A stretch of DNA of 64,000 bases, taken from NCBI GenBank assembly GCA_024036415.1, contig JAMWET010001633.1, positions 60,001 through 124,000 of the forward strand. Direction: 5' to 3'. Shown here piece by piece: positions 37,121 through 48,335 of the stretch. The translations under genes and the position numbers were made by a program. The notes beneath the pieces are model-generated. The model was not told the origin of the DNA. It worked only from the letters and a program-made list of their open reading frames with translations, and ran no database searches. Each line of letters opens with the position of its first letter. The first letter of the stretch is position 1. The DNA comes from Prochilodus magdalenae. Lineage: Eukaryota > Chordata > Actinopteri > Characiformes > Prochilodontidae.

Positions 37121-37979
37121 TTATACTCTGGTGGTGGAGTGTCCGTGGGGGAGGCCAGTATTGCTGGGAGTGCTGTTGGCGTATGTGCTAAAGGGATGGT
37201 ACGAGGACTGTATCCCTGACAAGGAGTTGGGGATCATGGTGATGGTATTGGGGGTCATGAGGGGGATGTCATCCGGTGACCGACGCAGTGTGAGGGCGTA
37301 ATCCGGGGGACAGGTCAGCCGGAGCATGTCATGCCCTTGCAGCGACTCGCAGTCATGATCGTGGTCATGATCCAGTTGCTTCATCTGCAGAGACATCAAC
37401 TCCTCACTTGGGACTCGCGCTACATCATTGGCGAGGTTCCTCGGAGGACTCATTCTTCGGCTAGACTCTAGGCGGTGTTTGTCCTTCTTGTAATAGAGAG
37501 CCGCAAATGCCAGGATATTCAAGAAGAGTAGGGAGGCTCCAACAGCGATGGTGACGCTAAGCTCAGTGGAGTAGTCCCTAGCTTCGATGATCACTGTTCC
37601 ATCGTCATGGTCCGATGTCTTCTGTTGGTCCGGGGCCTGCTTGGTGTTCCCTGCGGGAACGACAGGGTGCCGGGTGGTTGATGGCCCCAGCTTGTTGGAC
37701 AAGCGCTTGGTGTACGAGAATGGAGTCGTGTCCTGAGGCGGAATCTTAGTGGTTGACGACACATAATGGAAAAGTTCGTTGATGTTGTGTAAGTGCGGCA
37801 CCAGCTCCAACCAGAAAGCTACCTTGGTGGCCCTGTAGTGGTCTCGGACACGTGGCTTTAGACCGATGTGCAGGTACAGCTGGTCTTTAGGGTTGTACTT
37901 GGACCATGCCACCTCTTCGAAGCGATTGGGTTTAGTGTGAATGAATTTTGTATCCTGGGGAACTGGTTGATTTGGGTCT
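37121..37979 (-). CDS. nlgn4x: Neuroligin terminal coding exon: stalk, membrane span, cytoplasmic tail and PDZ ligand
   Basis: The exon reads from 37979 (acceptor AG at 37981-37980) to the TAA stop at 37123-37121 and encodes 285 complete residues after a split Gly codon. The order is: the end of the esterase-like fold ([20 protein letters not shown] to LELVPHLHN), a Ser/Thr/Pro-rich juxtamembrane stalk of about 85 residues typical of O-glycosylated neuroligin stalks, a membrane span ([20 protein letters not shown] followed by ALYYKKDK), then the tail. The tail carries [14 protein letters not shown], equivalent to the gephyrin-binding segment with its tyrosine, then [16 protein letters not shown]. 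It ends HSTTRV, the PDZ ligand for PSD-95-type scaffolds. An HDHDHDH run (from [13 protein letters not shown]) is longer than the HDH of human NLGN4X, suggesting a small codon-repeat expansion. The 3' UTR follows toward lower coordinates. Confidence 0.97.
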
Positions 37980-38590
37980 CTGGAAGGTAGAAGAAAAGAT
38001 GTTTTAATTGGTCGTCCTAAAATAAAAAAAATAAAAAAACATGCATACACAAGAATTTGGAGGTTTCTATTTTTTTCTTAATATTTTAAAAAATTATTTC
38101 AGCTTGATTAATGATGTTTTTACACAAACAACACACATTAATACACGAATAAAAAAAAAAAACATACACTATTTTGCACTTCTAACCTTCATAAACAGTT
38201 CAACATGCAACGTAACTGTCTAATCTATATTACTCATGATGAGTATTCCAGCCTAAATACCTGCACCAAAAATAAACACTGGCAAATTAGTTTTAGACTA
38301 CTAAGTAGATATTTTACATGTGACCACTGATCATAAAACCTCCCCCATTTTTTAAATATATATATGTATAAACACGACAGTCATGGAAAACTGTTTATCT
38401 GCCACTAAAGCAGAAATTAAAATATGTTAGTGAATTCTGTAATCATTTAAGGAAGGTCTTTGTACAGTTGACACTGCTTTGGGAATACATTGTGACCGAA
38501 GGTCTGTAAATAAGTATATAAAATATCCATGTTATATTTGACCTAGAACTATGACTTCATAATGACCGTAAGATGATGAACATAACTCAC
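37980..38590 (-). other. Neuroligin intron between the 790-base and terminal exons
   Basis: An AT-rich intron of about 610 bases. GT at 38590-38589 and AG at 37981-37980, with a pyrimidine-rich tract before the acceptor. No repeat was recognised apart from A runs. Confidence 0.9.
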
Positions 38591-39380
38591 CCAGTTTTGG
38601 CAAAGTTAGTCCAGTAGGTCATAACCACAGCACTGAGCATGACATCATTTTTGGAGAAGTTACAGCTGAAAAGATCAGTTGGGCCAATCATTGGGATCCC
38701 AAAAACATACGGAAGTTCATCACCATGGGCGGAGTCTGCCCATGCTGGCTTCATTTCGCTCTGGCAGTGGTGGTAGAATGCATAGAAGTACGTGGGCGAA
38801 CCGTACTGAGCGTGTAGATCTGCCGTGGCCACAGCTGGAGCCACCCACTGGTGATCCGTAAAAAGTGCAACCAGCGTTTTGCGCCGCGTTTCTGGATTCT
38901 CCTTATCCGCCCAATCCGTGTACATGAACTTGATGGTTTCCCTCAAGGTGTCCTTTCCCTCTGGGTACCCATACAGGTTATCGACAAAATCCGACACGGC
39001 AAACTCAAAGTCATTTCCAGTAACCCCATCCTCGCTGTCCACGATACCATCCACAAACTTATACCCTTCTCCCTGGTTCACTCCCAGCATTATGTCATAG
39101 TTCAGGAACTCGCCTTGCTCCATCAGGATCTGCGGGTCGTCTGGAATGACATCACCGTCAATCACAGGGCCGAAAGCAATGTGGTACTTGGCAGGTGTGA
39201 TGCTCTGCTCAATGAGCTCCTTGTAATTCTTGTTCTGGAGGCACTGGACCAGCTCCACAGAGTCGTCCTCGTTGCAGCCCACCTTTTCAGCCAGCATGCG
39301 TGTGTATTTGGCCGGCTGGTAGTTCACTGCCCAGCTGGACAGGGCAGTGCCGCTCTGAATGATTGCTTTCTGGAAGAGGT
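38591..39380 (-). CDS. nlgn4x: Neuroligin coding exon: neurexin-binding and C-terminal half of the esterase-like domain
   Basis: This 790-base exon reads from 39380 to 38591. The acceptor AG is at 39382-39381 and the donor GT at 38590-38589. It enters in phase 1 and leaves in phase 2. The product starts [20 protein letters not shown] and ends [11 protein letters not shown]. The QGEFLNYD block holds the residues that correspond to the NLGN1 contacts with the neurexin LNS domain (Q395, E397, L399, N400, D402), all retained. The Glu of the vestigial triad is in VNQGEG and the His in [12 protein letters not shown], so only the serine of the triad is lost (previous exon). An N-glycosylation sequon is visible at NFS (SCNFSKND). 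Sequence around [20 protein letters not shown] is nearly invariant with tetrapod NLGN4. A small fish-specific change is GYKFVDG for GLKFVDG. Confidence 0.97.
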
Positions 39381-40761
39381 CTGGAGCACAGATGGACAAG
39401 ATTGTTAAACAGTGCCAGGAGAAAGCAGGTTGTGAACAACACTTACATCTAAACGTGGTAATTCAGCAAAAACGGAGTTGACCAGCCAAGACATGCTTGG
39501 TGTTTGAATTTTGCCTCTCCTTTTGTTTGGTTTGTGCCCATGATGATTTAGAGCAATGTCCATCAATATCTGGACACGGACAAAATGTGTATTATTATTT
39601 TATCTGTCTAATAAATCATATTAGAGCTGATTGTAAAAATGAAAGGTGTGGACTGCCAATCTAATACAAGGATAGTCACATCCAAATCGGTTGGACAGTG
39701 TAGACACATTTTTGTAGATAGCCTCTAATCCTGTTATAGGGGCTTATAAGTAATTGAACAACTGGCTGTCCAGCTGTTCCATGGCCAGGGGTGTGCATAA
39801 ACACATGATGTGACTTACAAGTACAGGTCTCGAGTTGATTTCAAGTTTGGCTATAGCATTTGGAATCTGCTACTGCTGCTGTCAGTATCAACTTCACTGC
39901 CATAGAAGCAAATCCACATTAGGCTGAAAATCAAAAGCCAAGTCAACTATTTTAAAAAGAACGCTTAACTGTAGGGCACTTTCCATACATGGATACATGA
40001 CTCCCACATAAGCTTGTTATACCAACAATCCACATAAACCTTTAGAAATGCTAATTCCAGTTCACTCACCTGTCATAAACGTCAATTTGAAGAGCTGGTT
40101 AAAGCAGACTTCATAACAGATGTCGCCAATTGGAATAAGAAGTAATCCACACTTAAGGTTTATGTCACTTGCCCTGACAAGCTCATATATGTATGTGTCA
40201 CAGAGCCTTGTGAACTGTGCCCTCCTGTGAAGTGTTGCCGAGAATTTGCAATATTAAAAAAAGCTTAGAAACACCAAAAGGCACATGGGACCACAGAAAC
40301 AACTACTCAAAGATCTCAGAGGGATTCTTTCAGATCAGGAACACCCTCTAGGATTAGGCATATCTGTGTCAAAGTCAACAATCAAGAGAAGATCCACTAA
40401 AGCGAATACAGAGGGTTTACTACAGCACATAAACCAATGGTAAGCCTCAGAACAGGAAGACCAGTTTGGAATTTATTCAAATACCATTAAAAAAAAAGCT
40501 TGTACAACAGATGACACAAAAATCTATTTTCCTACTATGATAGGATGAGAAATATGGTCAAACATTGTGGAGGTAGAGTTATTCCATGGGCATGTACGTT
40601 TGCCAGTTGAACTGGTGTTTATGGATTGGTTCTGAAGTGTATAGGAGAATATTACCAGCTCAGATTCAGTCAAACTACTTCAGATGTACAAACGTAGATG
40701 GTTACAAGATGTAACCCAGCTAAACAGAGTCAAAGAAGTCGACATATGTCTATATTTTGTC

Positions 40762-41010
40762 TTGGTCCAAAGAAAAACATGTATCTCCATTTTGGCGATT
40801 TTTACTTTAAGGCATCATTTGAACACAGCAGTTGTTGTTTACACTGTGTGTAAATTTCATGATGAACGGACCAACCGAAATGGTCCTAAACTGTTTGGAA
40901 AGATATCTGGTTCCATTGACTTCCATTAAATTAAATGAGGTTTTTGGCCTCTTCTGTAAAGTTGTCATTTTGGAGATACTTGTGTTTCTTTGGACAGCGA
41001 CAATTTGCTT
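40762..41010. mobile_element. Second copy of the 250-bp MITE
   Basis: It shares aaaacatgtatctccatttt, gaacacagc, catgatgaacggaccaac, ggttccattgacttccatta and tttggacagcgacaat with 33417-33666. The left end lacks the gtcgctgtc terminus, so it is older or rearranged. Confidence 0.8.
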
Positions 41011-41659
41011 ATTTAATTCTGAGAAGAACTAAAAGTAAACGCGTTAGTACAGTGATTTTGTCTCTCCACTTATCATACTGATATTACAATTTTCTAGGCT
41101 CGGCTCTGACTCTCGACTCCTGCCGCTGCAATCAATGGTGTCAACTCCTTTACCAAGATCCACTATAAAGGATTCAAAGGTCTCAGAGCCAATGACAAAG
41201 CAATACAGCACAGAAGAAACCATCCTGAGAACTTGTATCCACTTTTTGAGTAGCAAGAGATCAAAGCAATATGATGGAAATTCATAATTACACCCAGTAA
41301 TATCAGATAGCTGGATGAATGATTACAGCTGACTAATGTTTCAGCATATCTCACCATCAGACCTTTTTTACTTAATAAGAGGCAATGAGAAACCCGGAGT
41401 GATGTACTCAAATCATTACTGCTTCTTTGAAAAGGAACCGTTTTCTATTTCTTTTCATTTTTTAAAACCAGAAACCAAGCTTTTATTCCAGAGCAGTCGG
41501 TGCCTTCTTGTTCCTCTTTTCAGAATGATGAGTATGTGCCAGTATCAAGCTCATCCTTAAGTATGTTTACATGAAACCTTGAGAGGAACCAAACCTCTAA
41601 AGCACGGCCTGTTTTTCTTTGGTGGACACTGGGTAGCAACACAGTTACACACTTATGTA

Positions 41660-42038
41660 CAGTGGGCCTAAAAAAAATGTGAACCCTTCTATAAAATTCT
41701 AGATTGATGCATAAATCCATCATCAGATTTTCATGCAAGTCCTAACAACAGGTAAGGAGAAACTCTGACGGATCCCTGTTCTTTAAATAAAACAGGACGC
41801 CCATTCACACCTGACTGTCATTCCAGTGCTAAAAAACACCTGAGTCTAATTTCACCATCAAATTATCTGCTAACCCTGAAGGTCCACATGCTGTCACCAA
41901 TCAGATATGTAATACCGGATCACTGTCCTCAATTATATGAATGACCATGTCTAATATTTATACCTCATTTGTTTAATTTGGTTCTCCTTGTCTGTTTTTA
42001 GGACCTCTAAGGGGTTCACAAACTTTCAAGCACCTCTG
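41660..42038. mobile_element. Tc1/mariner-type MITE
   Basis: The ends cagtgggcctaaaaaaaatg and the inverse of gttcacaaactttcaagcac (ending cacctctg) are imperfect inverted repeats flanked by TA (41658-41659 and 42039-42040). The element is 379 bp and has no transposase. Confidence 0.7.
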
Positions 42039-42088
42039 TATGTAGTAAATGCGGAGTAATGAACTTTATAGCATTATTGTGGCTGGAC

Positions 42089-42420
42089 TAGGGATGCACC
42101 GATCCGATATTAGGATCGGATATTGGTTACGATATTAACAAAACTAGCCGGATCAGGTATCGGATAATTAGGCCTATCCCCACTTGCATGCTATGCCAGT
42201 AGACCTGACTTATGAACAGGAAAGACAACATGGGGCGAGTCAGAGAGTAAGCTGTATGGAGGTATTCTGCTTTACCTTCAACTTAGTGAAGTATTGTTTA
42301 TGTCAATCCTGATGCCTTAAATCTTTCCAACATGGTGAAGTAAATGATTTATTAATTTATGCAAATTTCATATATCAGTGCTGGTATCGGAACTGGAAGA
42401 GTTGGATCGGTGCATCCCTA
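42089..42420. mobile_element. 332-bp hAT-like MITE with near-perfect 8-bp target duplication
   Basis: The ends are TAGGGATGCACCGATCCGAT and GGATCGGTGCATCCCTA. The flanks GGCTGGAC (42081-42088) and GGCTGGAT (42421-42428) match at 7 of 8 bases. The sub-ends repeat ggatcggatattgg-type words. No coding capacity. Confidence 0.88.
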
Positions 42421-43040
42421 GGCTGGATGGTTGTACACATGTTAGGGTGAAAGGACGCCATTAAAAAACAAGTCTGCAACTGGTCATTACATGCATCTTA
42501 AGTATCCAGATTATATCAGAAAGGGGCTTATCCACATAAAACTGCAGATGTATGTGCACCCATTCAAAACAGATTGAATCCCAGTCACATAAACCACTGA
42601 AAGACGCCTGAGACGCATATTAGCCAGATGTTCCTCAAGTAAATACATCTGCCCCCCAATACTGTGACTCCTCCTTCTGCTTGTCTAGATATGGGGAGCT
42701 TCACTTGGTGTTGTTTCTCCTCTAGGATTTGATGCAATAGCCTTTAACGGCCCAAGCCAGTTCAAATAAAGCACCAGCATAGTTAATCTTTACTTCACCT
42801 TGCTGCTATTCACCGTCACGCTACATTACGCTGTAATGCATATTGTTTAAGACCATAGTGACTAATACAGGAGGCTTATTCTAAACAGCCTCTTCTGGTA
42901 AACCTCCATATAAAACTAGTGATATATGGGTATCTAAAATCAGCCTATTTACATGTAATGTCTAACCACAGATGCATTTGATTATCAGGAGTTAATAGAC
43001 ATGGTTCAAATCTAGACCCAATTCACATGAAACCACCAGG

Positions 43041-43936
43041 CAGGGCTCTAGACTAACTTTAGGCACTGGTTGCACTGGCGCGCCTAATGTTTTTTCTTAG
43101 ATGCACCAGCACCAAAGTTAGGTGCACCCAAATTTTCAACCATATCACATTCAGTACCGCAGTTTTACACTTTTTCTTTTCTTATTTTATTCTCTGTCCA
43201 TATAAGCAATATTGACTTGTAAATAATGAACTAACAATGTGGTCAACATAAAGTTCTTTATTTGAAGCACACTTCTACAGTAAAGGTAACACTTGGGCAG
43301 TGCATTTGTCGGGCATGTAATGTGTTTGATAGATGCGTTGTGCTTTTTCAGCGTTTCAATTCGGAGTGTATTAGAACCAGTCACAAACGCACTACTGCCG
43401 GCCATGGTCTTCCCACACTCCTTACAGTCAGTGCAGGCTGTGTTGATCGTATATGGCTAGTTATCTGATGCCGTCTCCGGACCAGGGTTTGACATAACCA
43501 ACGCTCTGACACGGAGCCATCAACCTCCCAGGTTATCATTTTCGAACGGACTAGGCCTGAACTTAACACTCTTAACCAAAATGTTGTAAATCATTCTTTT
43601 CATTGTCTCTCGCCATCCGCAGCTACACCCGCTCTGTTTATCTGCCGGGCCTAGGCTACTCACCTCTCTGTCTGACTGCAGCACATGCATTTTCAAATGT
43701 ACACACATACAGGAATATCTGGACCACACCCTTCACTATCTTTGATTGGTTTAGACCACGAAATGGGCCTAATGTGTGTCTGTTTTTAACCACAGGGAGA
43801 CTTTCAGAGTCACGAAGACTTTTTCTTTTTTGCCCCATCGAACGGCTGGTCGCACTCGACCTCAGATTTTTTTTAGTCGCACCATTGAGAAATTATGTCG
43901 CATGTGCGACCAAATTGGTCGCACTCTAGAGCCCTG
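43041..43936. mobile_element. Non-autonomous DNA transposon with CAGGGCTCTAGA ends
   Basis: The ends CAGGGCTCTAGA (43041) and TCTAGAGCCCTG (43936) are perfect inverted repeats. The perfect 5-base word CCAGG flanks both sides, while the 8-base flanks do not match. Inside the right end, gtcgcactcgac and gtcgcatgtgcgaccaaat resemble a family common in fish. Superfamily not settled. Confidence 0.7.
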
Positions 43937-44117
43937 CCAGGTGTAAACAGGGTCTAAGGAGGCACGCTGTCCAGACACCACTGTAGTCATGTCTTGGTTG
44001 ATCAACCACATTTGAGATATAGAAGATTCATAGATACAGAAATTCTGTTTCACTAAAGCACTGGAGTTTTACCTTGATGTAAGCATCATGTAGCACATTA
44101 TGTGTATGTATGTATAC

Positions 44118-44303
44118 CTTCTGAATAGTGTGACAAGGTCAGTAGGCTGACACACGAAGCTCCAGCTCCAGATCCAAATATCGTCACTCTCCGAGGATCT
44201 CCATTGAAAGCCTGAATGTTCTCCTTTACCCATCGGAGAGCCTGGATCTGGTCCAACAGCCCATAGTTCCCCTTGGCAGCCTGGTCTCCTGTGCTCAGGA
44301 ACC
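44118..44303 (-). CDS. nlgn4x: Neuroligin coding exon: nucleophile-elbow region with Gly replacing Ser
   Basis: This 186-base exon reads from 44303 to 44118. The acceptor AG is at 44305-44304 and the donor GT at 44117-44116. It enters with two bases that complete a Gly codon and leaves in phase 1. The product runs from [20 protein letters not shown] to [10 protein letters not shown]. The motif FGSGAGAS sits where active cholinesterases have GESAG, so the catalytic serine is a glycine. This is the standard neuroligin change that makes the domain a non-enzymatic adhesion module. Residues just before it ([16 protein letters not shown]) are slightly divergent from mammalian NLGN4. The downstream junction creates HYSED where mammals have HYSEG, a one-base difference at the exon joint. 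Confidence 0.96.
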
Positions 44304-44689
44304 CTGAAAAACAAAATGTGCTGTTGTTCAATGGAGCTAACAGTGCCTGCCACTAAGGATGATCAAAGCAGCCATTTTCCTCCAAACTTCACACAGCATC
44401 TCACACTGCAGTGTCACTACATGGCACCCAGAAGAAATCAACCCACAGGAATGAAAGTTGGGGTTTGACATTGTGAGACAAATGTTTCACGCTTGGCCCG
44501 CATGTGATACAAGCAAGGAAGACAAGTCCTGCTTTTGTCTTGGTGGAGTCCAACGAATGTGTGGCGGCACCATGGTCAGCACCAAGGTGGGCGGTTTACT
44601 GTCATGCGTCACAGTCATGTCCTCAAGACCTGGTGTCACTCCAGCTCCACCCCTACCACACAATCTGCAGGAACCGTGTGAGGATATTC

Positions 44690-44960
44690 AAGCTTAATGG
44701 GATGGATTATCACAGGGCACCATTAGAAACCTCTACAGCTCCATGCCGAGACGTATGGCATGTTGGGTTAGCAAACATGGCGGCTCGACACCATACTGAG
44801 AGATACTACTTCTGTATGTGCAGCTCAATAAATATTACCCATATCCGTCTAAATGTATCGTCATTTACTGTTCCTGGTGACCTTTATCTTCCTTCCCAAC
44901 AGCCCTGCAATCCCACACCTCCGTCTGGGTGCGACCATTTTTATATAGTGGATATGGAGT
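44690..44960 (+). repeat. Dispersed repeat, copy A, with Tc1 C-terminal relic
   Basis: About 44720-44760 reads I-R-N-L-Y-S-S-M-P-R-R-M, the C-terminal wording of Tc1 transposases. The following part, 44775-44930, is shared with 57905-58085 (caataaatattacccatatc, gttcctggtgacctttatct). Confidence 0.6.
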
Positions 44961-45551
44961 TCTATTTGGAGGTCCCAGTTGTAGGAGTGTGTTAAACCAA
45001 CCTTGTCATGTGGAGGCTGTACCTAGCCAGCTCTCACTGCTGCAACACTGTTTCTGTTACAGCCACCAGGAGGAAGATGAAACTAATATAGTCAGTACAA
45101 TAACTACATACATTTATTTATTATTCTACTTAGCGTTAGATTGCACACTTTACTGGAACAATTTCTTGCAATCTCTTACTCAGTGACACATAGCCCGGGA
45201 TGAAGACCATGACCCTCTTCCTGTTGTACGAGGTCATAAGTGCTGGTGTAAGCTGTAATTTCAGTAAATAGCATGGAACCATACACTGAGTTACTGAGAG
45301 AATGGAATCTTTATCTACAATCATGCCAGCATGAACATGGTGTTCACTATAGCGTTACCCTGCAGACATGAGGATTAGGAGCGGTCTGGTGGGAAACATC
45401 AAATTGACACCACTTTCCACTTACCCTAGATGTGGTAGTTTCTGGCGGATTAAAAACTAGGGAAAACTTAACTACAGGAAAGACTATTTAAAATCAACAA
45501 CGAACCAATACAAGATAAAGAGTAAGAGGGCAATTAAGATTAAAGGAAAGT

Positions 45552-46240
45552 AATTGTCACGGTGCGGTTGGGGGTGTGAACCCAAGCGCAGGGCCGGAAT
45601 CCGTTTGCGGCGATGTAAATGTTAAACTGCAAGCAAAGGGACTTCCTGGATGTGGAAGCACGTGAAACTGTGTGTGTGTGAGAAGTGAACTGTATTGGTG
45701 AACTGTGAGGGTTTAGGCGGGATCGAACCCCCGACCTTCGTAGTGATAACCCCACGTGTTACCACTGCGCTACGCGGCAGCACACTTGAGGCCAGTCAGG
45801 ATGAGGTTTAGTGGGTGAGAGGGAGAAACGGCGGGAAAAAACAAACAAAGGAAACGCCAGGGCAGCGTATTCAAACAAAAGGAGAAGCTTGTATAAGAAC
45901 AGAAATAAACGGTAGAGGGTTTAACCGAAAGGGGAATTCTTGTTAACTGCGTGCAGAGCGACACACGCCGCCAACTCCGCGCAGTTGTTTAAATATATTC
46001 TTTAAATATTTATTTGTTTGTTTGTTTGTTTATTTATTTTTACTTTGCTCTTTTTCTCTTTTCTTGTTCTCTCTTCTTTTTTCTCGTCTGGTTCTCTCTT
46101 GTCTGGTTCTCTCTTGTACCGTACCAGCTACCCCTCTACAAAGGTGTAGCAACAGTGTTCGTGTGGTAGGGGCTTATATTGCTTACGCCCCAGGTGCTGC
46201 TCGTTGGCCTGATCAGCCTGGGGCATTCTGGGTTTTGGAA
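45552..46240 (-). mobile_element. ~700-bp composite element with internal tRNA-like promoter, copy 1
   Basis: It starts near tgtcacggtgcggttggggg and ends near gcattctgggttttggaa. On the minus strand a tRNA-like module lies at 45779-45715, with an A box (tagcgcagtggt) and a B box (ggttcgatccc). The same order of blocks recurs at 53237-53930. No protein is encoded. It may be a SINE-like or LTR-derived non-autonomous element. Confidence 0.6.
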
Positions 46241-46499
46241 AATATAATAACGGACCCTTACAGCAATATAATAAACTCATTTAGAAGATCAATTTTAAGG
46301 CTTAACATAAAGCTAAAACTTAACACAGATAAAAGATCATAAAAAGCAATAAATAAAAAAGTGAATTTAGTAAAATAAATGTTCAGAAAATAAAAATAAC
46401 AATAAGCAATACTAAAATCAATTACAAAAGGACTGGAAATGAAATAAGGATAGTATCATGAATGATAATAAATAAACAGATAAATGAAGCAATATAGGT

Positions 46500-46765
46500 G
46501 GTTTAAATAAAATAAATAAATAATTTTACTATGTATATATGTCTGTTGTTTAAAGTGCCATAGTGGTGAGATATTAATAACAATAAAAATAATAAAGTTA
46601 GACTGTGTGTACAGAAATGCCTAATACTTTATGCATGTACCACACACACTTGTTTACAACCCAGCACTTTAATTATGATGACATTTTAAACCATTGGTGG
46701 AATTCCCCTTTGACCCCGCCCACATTATTAACACACATACCATATATATATATATATATTTCAGT
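46500..46765. repeat. AT-rich low-complexity stretch with short (AT) run
   Basis: AAATAAATAA-type sequence, and an (AT) run at about 46742-46759 just before tttcagtgggtg. Confidence 0.8.
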
Positions 46766-48189
46766 GGGTGTTGTCTGTAAATTGGCCCTACTGATTAAGA
46801 GACGGTAGAAATCCTGTTTCTCCCTTTTAGACGGGCCTTGACGCAAACGAATACCACCGTGGCCAATCTGCAGCAAGACTTCTTAAGATGTCTCAGCCCG
46901 TTAATGAATTCGCTGCTAATTCGAGGAGGTGCAGCGGTAGTAATTTACACTGCTGCAGTGCTGCTTTGTGCCGTGTTTGATTAATCTGCCTTTTAAGGAC
47001 GCGACTGTATGATCAATTACACCTGATGATCCTGTCTCACCAGATGGCCGCGTCTCTCCATAGCTGTGCTAAAGCCGTTAATATGGTGACATCAAACTGC
47101 TGAAAAAATAAAACTGGATGAGTGGATAAATGATACTAAGTAGGATTGCAATCTATTTTGAGTGCACCAGTTTACAGGGGTGCAGAGAGCACGGAAAATG
47201 TCTCCTTTAAGAGGAATTTCATTTTTCATATAAATAGTCATAAAGCAGAAGACAGACACTTCGTTTTTGCCCTGAAATGCACTGCTCTAACTTAAATATC
47301 GAATATTCATTTTTGGGCCAAAAGTATTTGACCTAAAGGAAAGTCTCAGGCATAATCAGTTCAGGTAACAACCCTTTATGAGGGATTCCTATCACCAACA
47401 CTGTAGACAATTATGACTTAGTACGTAGCAGCGTCTCACCAGACCCCTGGAACTTACAGCATAATGATTGACCTATGCAGAAATTCTAAAAATAGGTGGA
47501 ATTCCCCTTCAAGTAAGAATACTGCTACTTTATGCAAATTCATGCAAATTCAAGTGTCTACACCTAAAGTAAGATTCACTTAATGACAGAAACACTGCTT
47601 AGATAGATATCATTTGAGTTAATATTCACATTTTAGCTTAAAGGTCCAATCCTGAAGGTTTAGCCTTGAAGCTAACCATTAGCATTAGCTAGATTAGCTA
47701 GCATGTAGAATATATAAGAAGTAGCTTCAGGTTTAATAAAAGTCGTTCCTTAGCCTAATTAACACAGGCTCTATTTAGCTAATCTGCTAACTGCTAAAGC
47801 ATAATGTGTAATGGTTACTAAAAATCAACAGGCAATTTCTCATGCCTCGTAAATGTCTGCAAAATTTATGGTGAATTAAATAGCTAAGATTTATACAAAC
47901 TCATTCAGAGTGGTCTGATTTGTCCGAATTGTTCACGGTGGTGGTGATAATAATCAAGATCTCCATCTCTAAAAGTTCTCTCGTAGAAAGTTATTACATG
48001 CATTGGTATGAATATCCTGAACATCCTTTCACTGATGGTTTGGATAGTAAATAAAACCTCTATAGATGCATTATAGACCTTGAGCGACCCCTGGAGTAGT
48101 TTGGCGGAATCTTTTTACCCTTTGTCCAAATCTGACGAGGTCAGAACAAGATGTTTCAAAAATTCATATTACAGAAGCAAATTTGTCCC

Positions 48190-48335
48190 CGGTATGGGTG
48201 ACTATGCTGTGCTACGCCAATAAGAGTCCTTGGGCAAGACTCCTAACATTACATTTGCCTGCCTGTAAAATGATTATCCTTGTAGGTTGCTCTGGATAAG
48301 AGCGTCAGCTAAATGCCATAAATGTAAATTTGATC
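48190..48335 (+). repeat. SINE 3' half
   Basis: It shares gctgtgctacgccaataaga and cttgggcaagactcctaaca with the inverted copy at 62078-62275. It ends with ctggataagagcgtcagcta, the well-known teleost SINE/L2 3' tail, then aatgccataaatgtaaa. Confidence 0.8.

Larger units (their letters stand above)
39381..44117 (-). other. Neuroligin intron carrying four DNA-transposon relics
   Basis: A 4.7-kb intron. It contains elements at 40762-41010, 41660-42038, 42089-42420 and 43041-43936. The remaining parts (39420-40760, 41011-41659, 42421-43040) show no gene. Confidence 0.9.

Noticed and set aside
38851..39408. A 185-codon frame on the plus strand
   Set aside because: It is the antisense shadow of the 790-base neuroligin exon, which has perfect family matches on the minus strand.
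45715..45779. A tRNA gene on the minus strand
   Set aside because: A and B boxes are good, but the acceptor stem is not convincing and the module sits in a dispersed element with a second copy at 53401-53470, so it is a SINE-type module.
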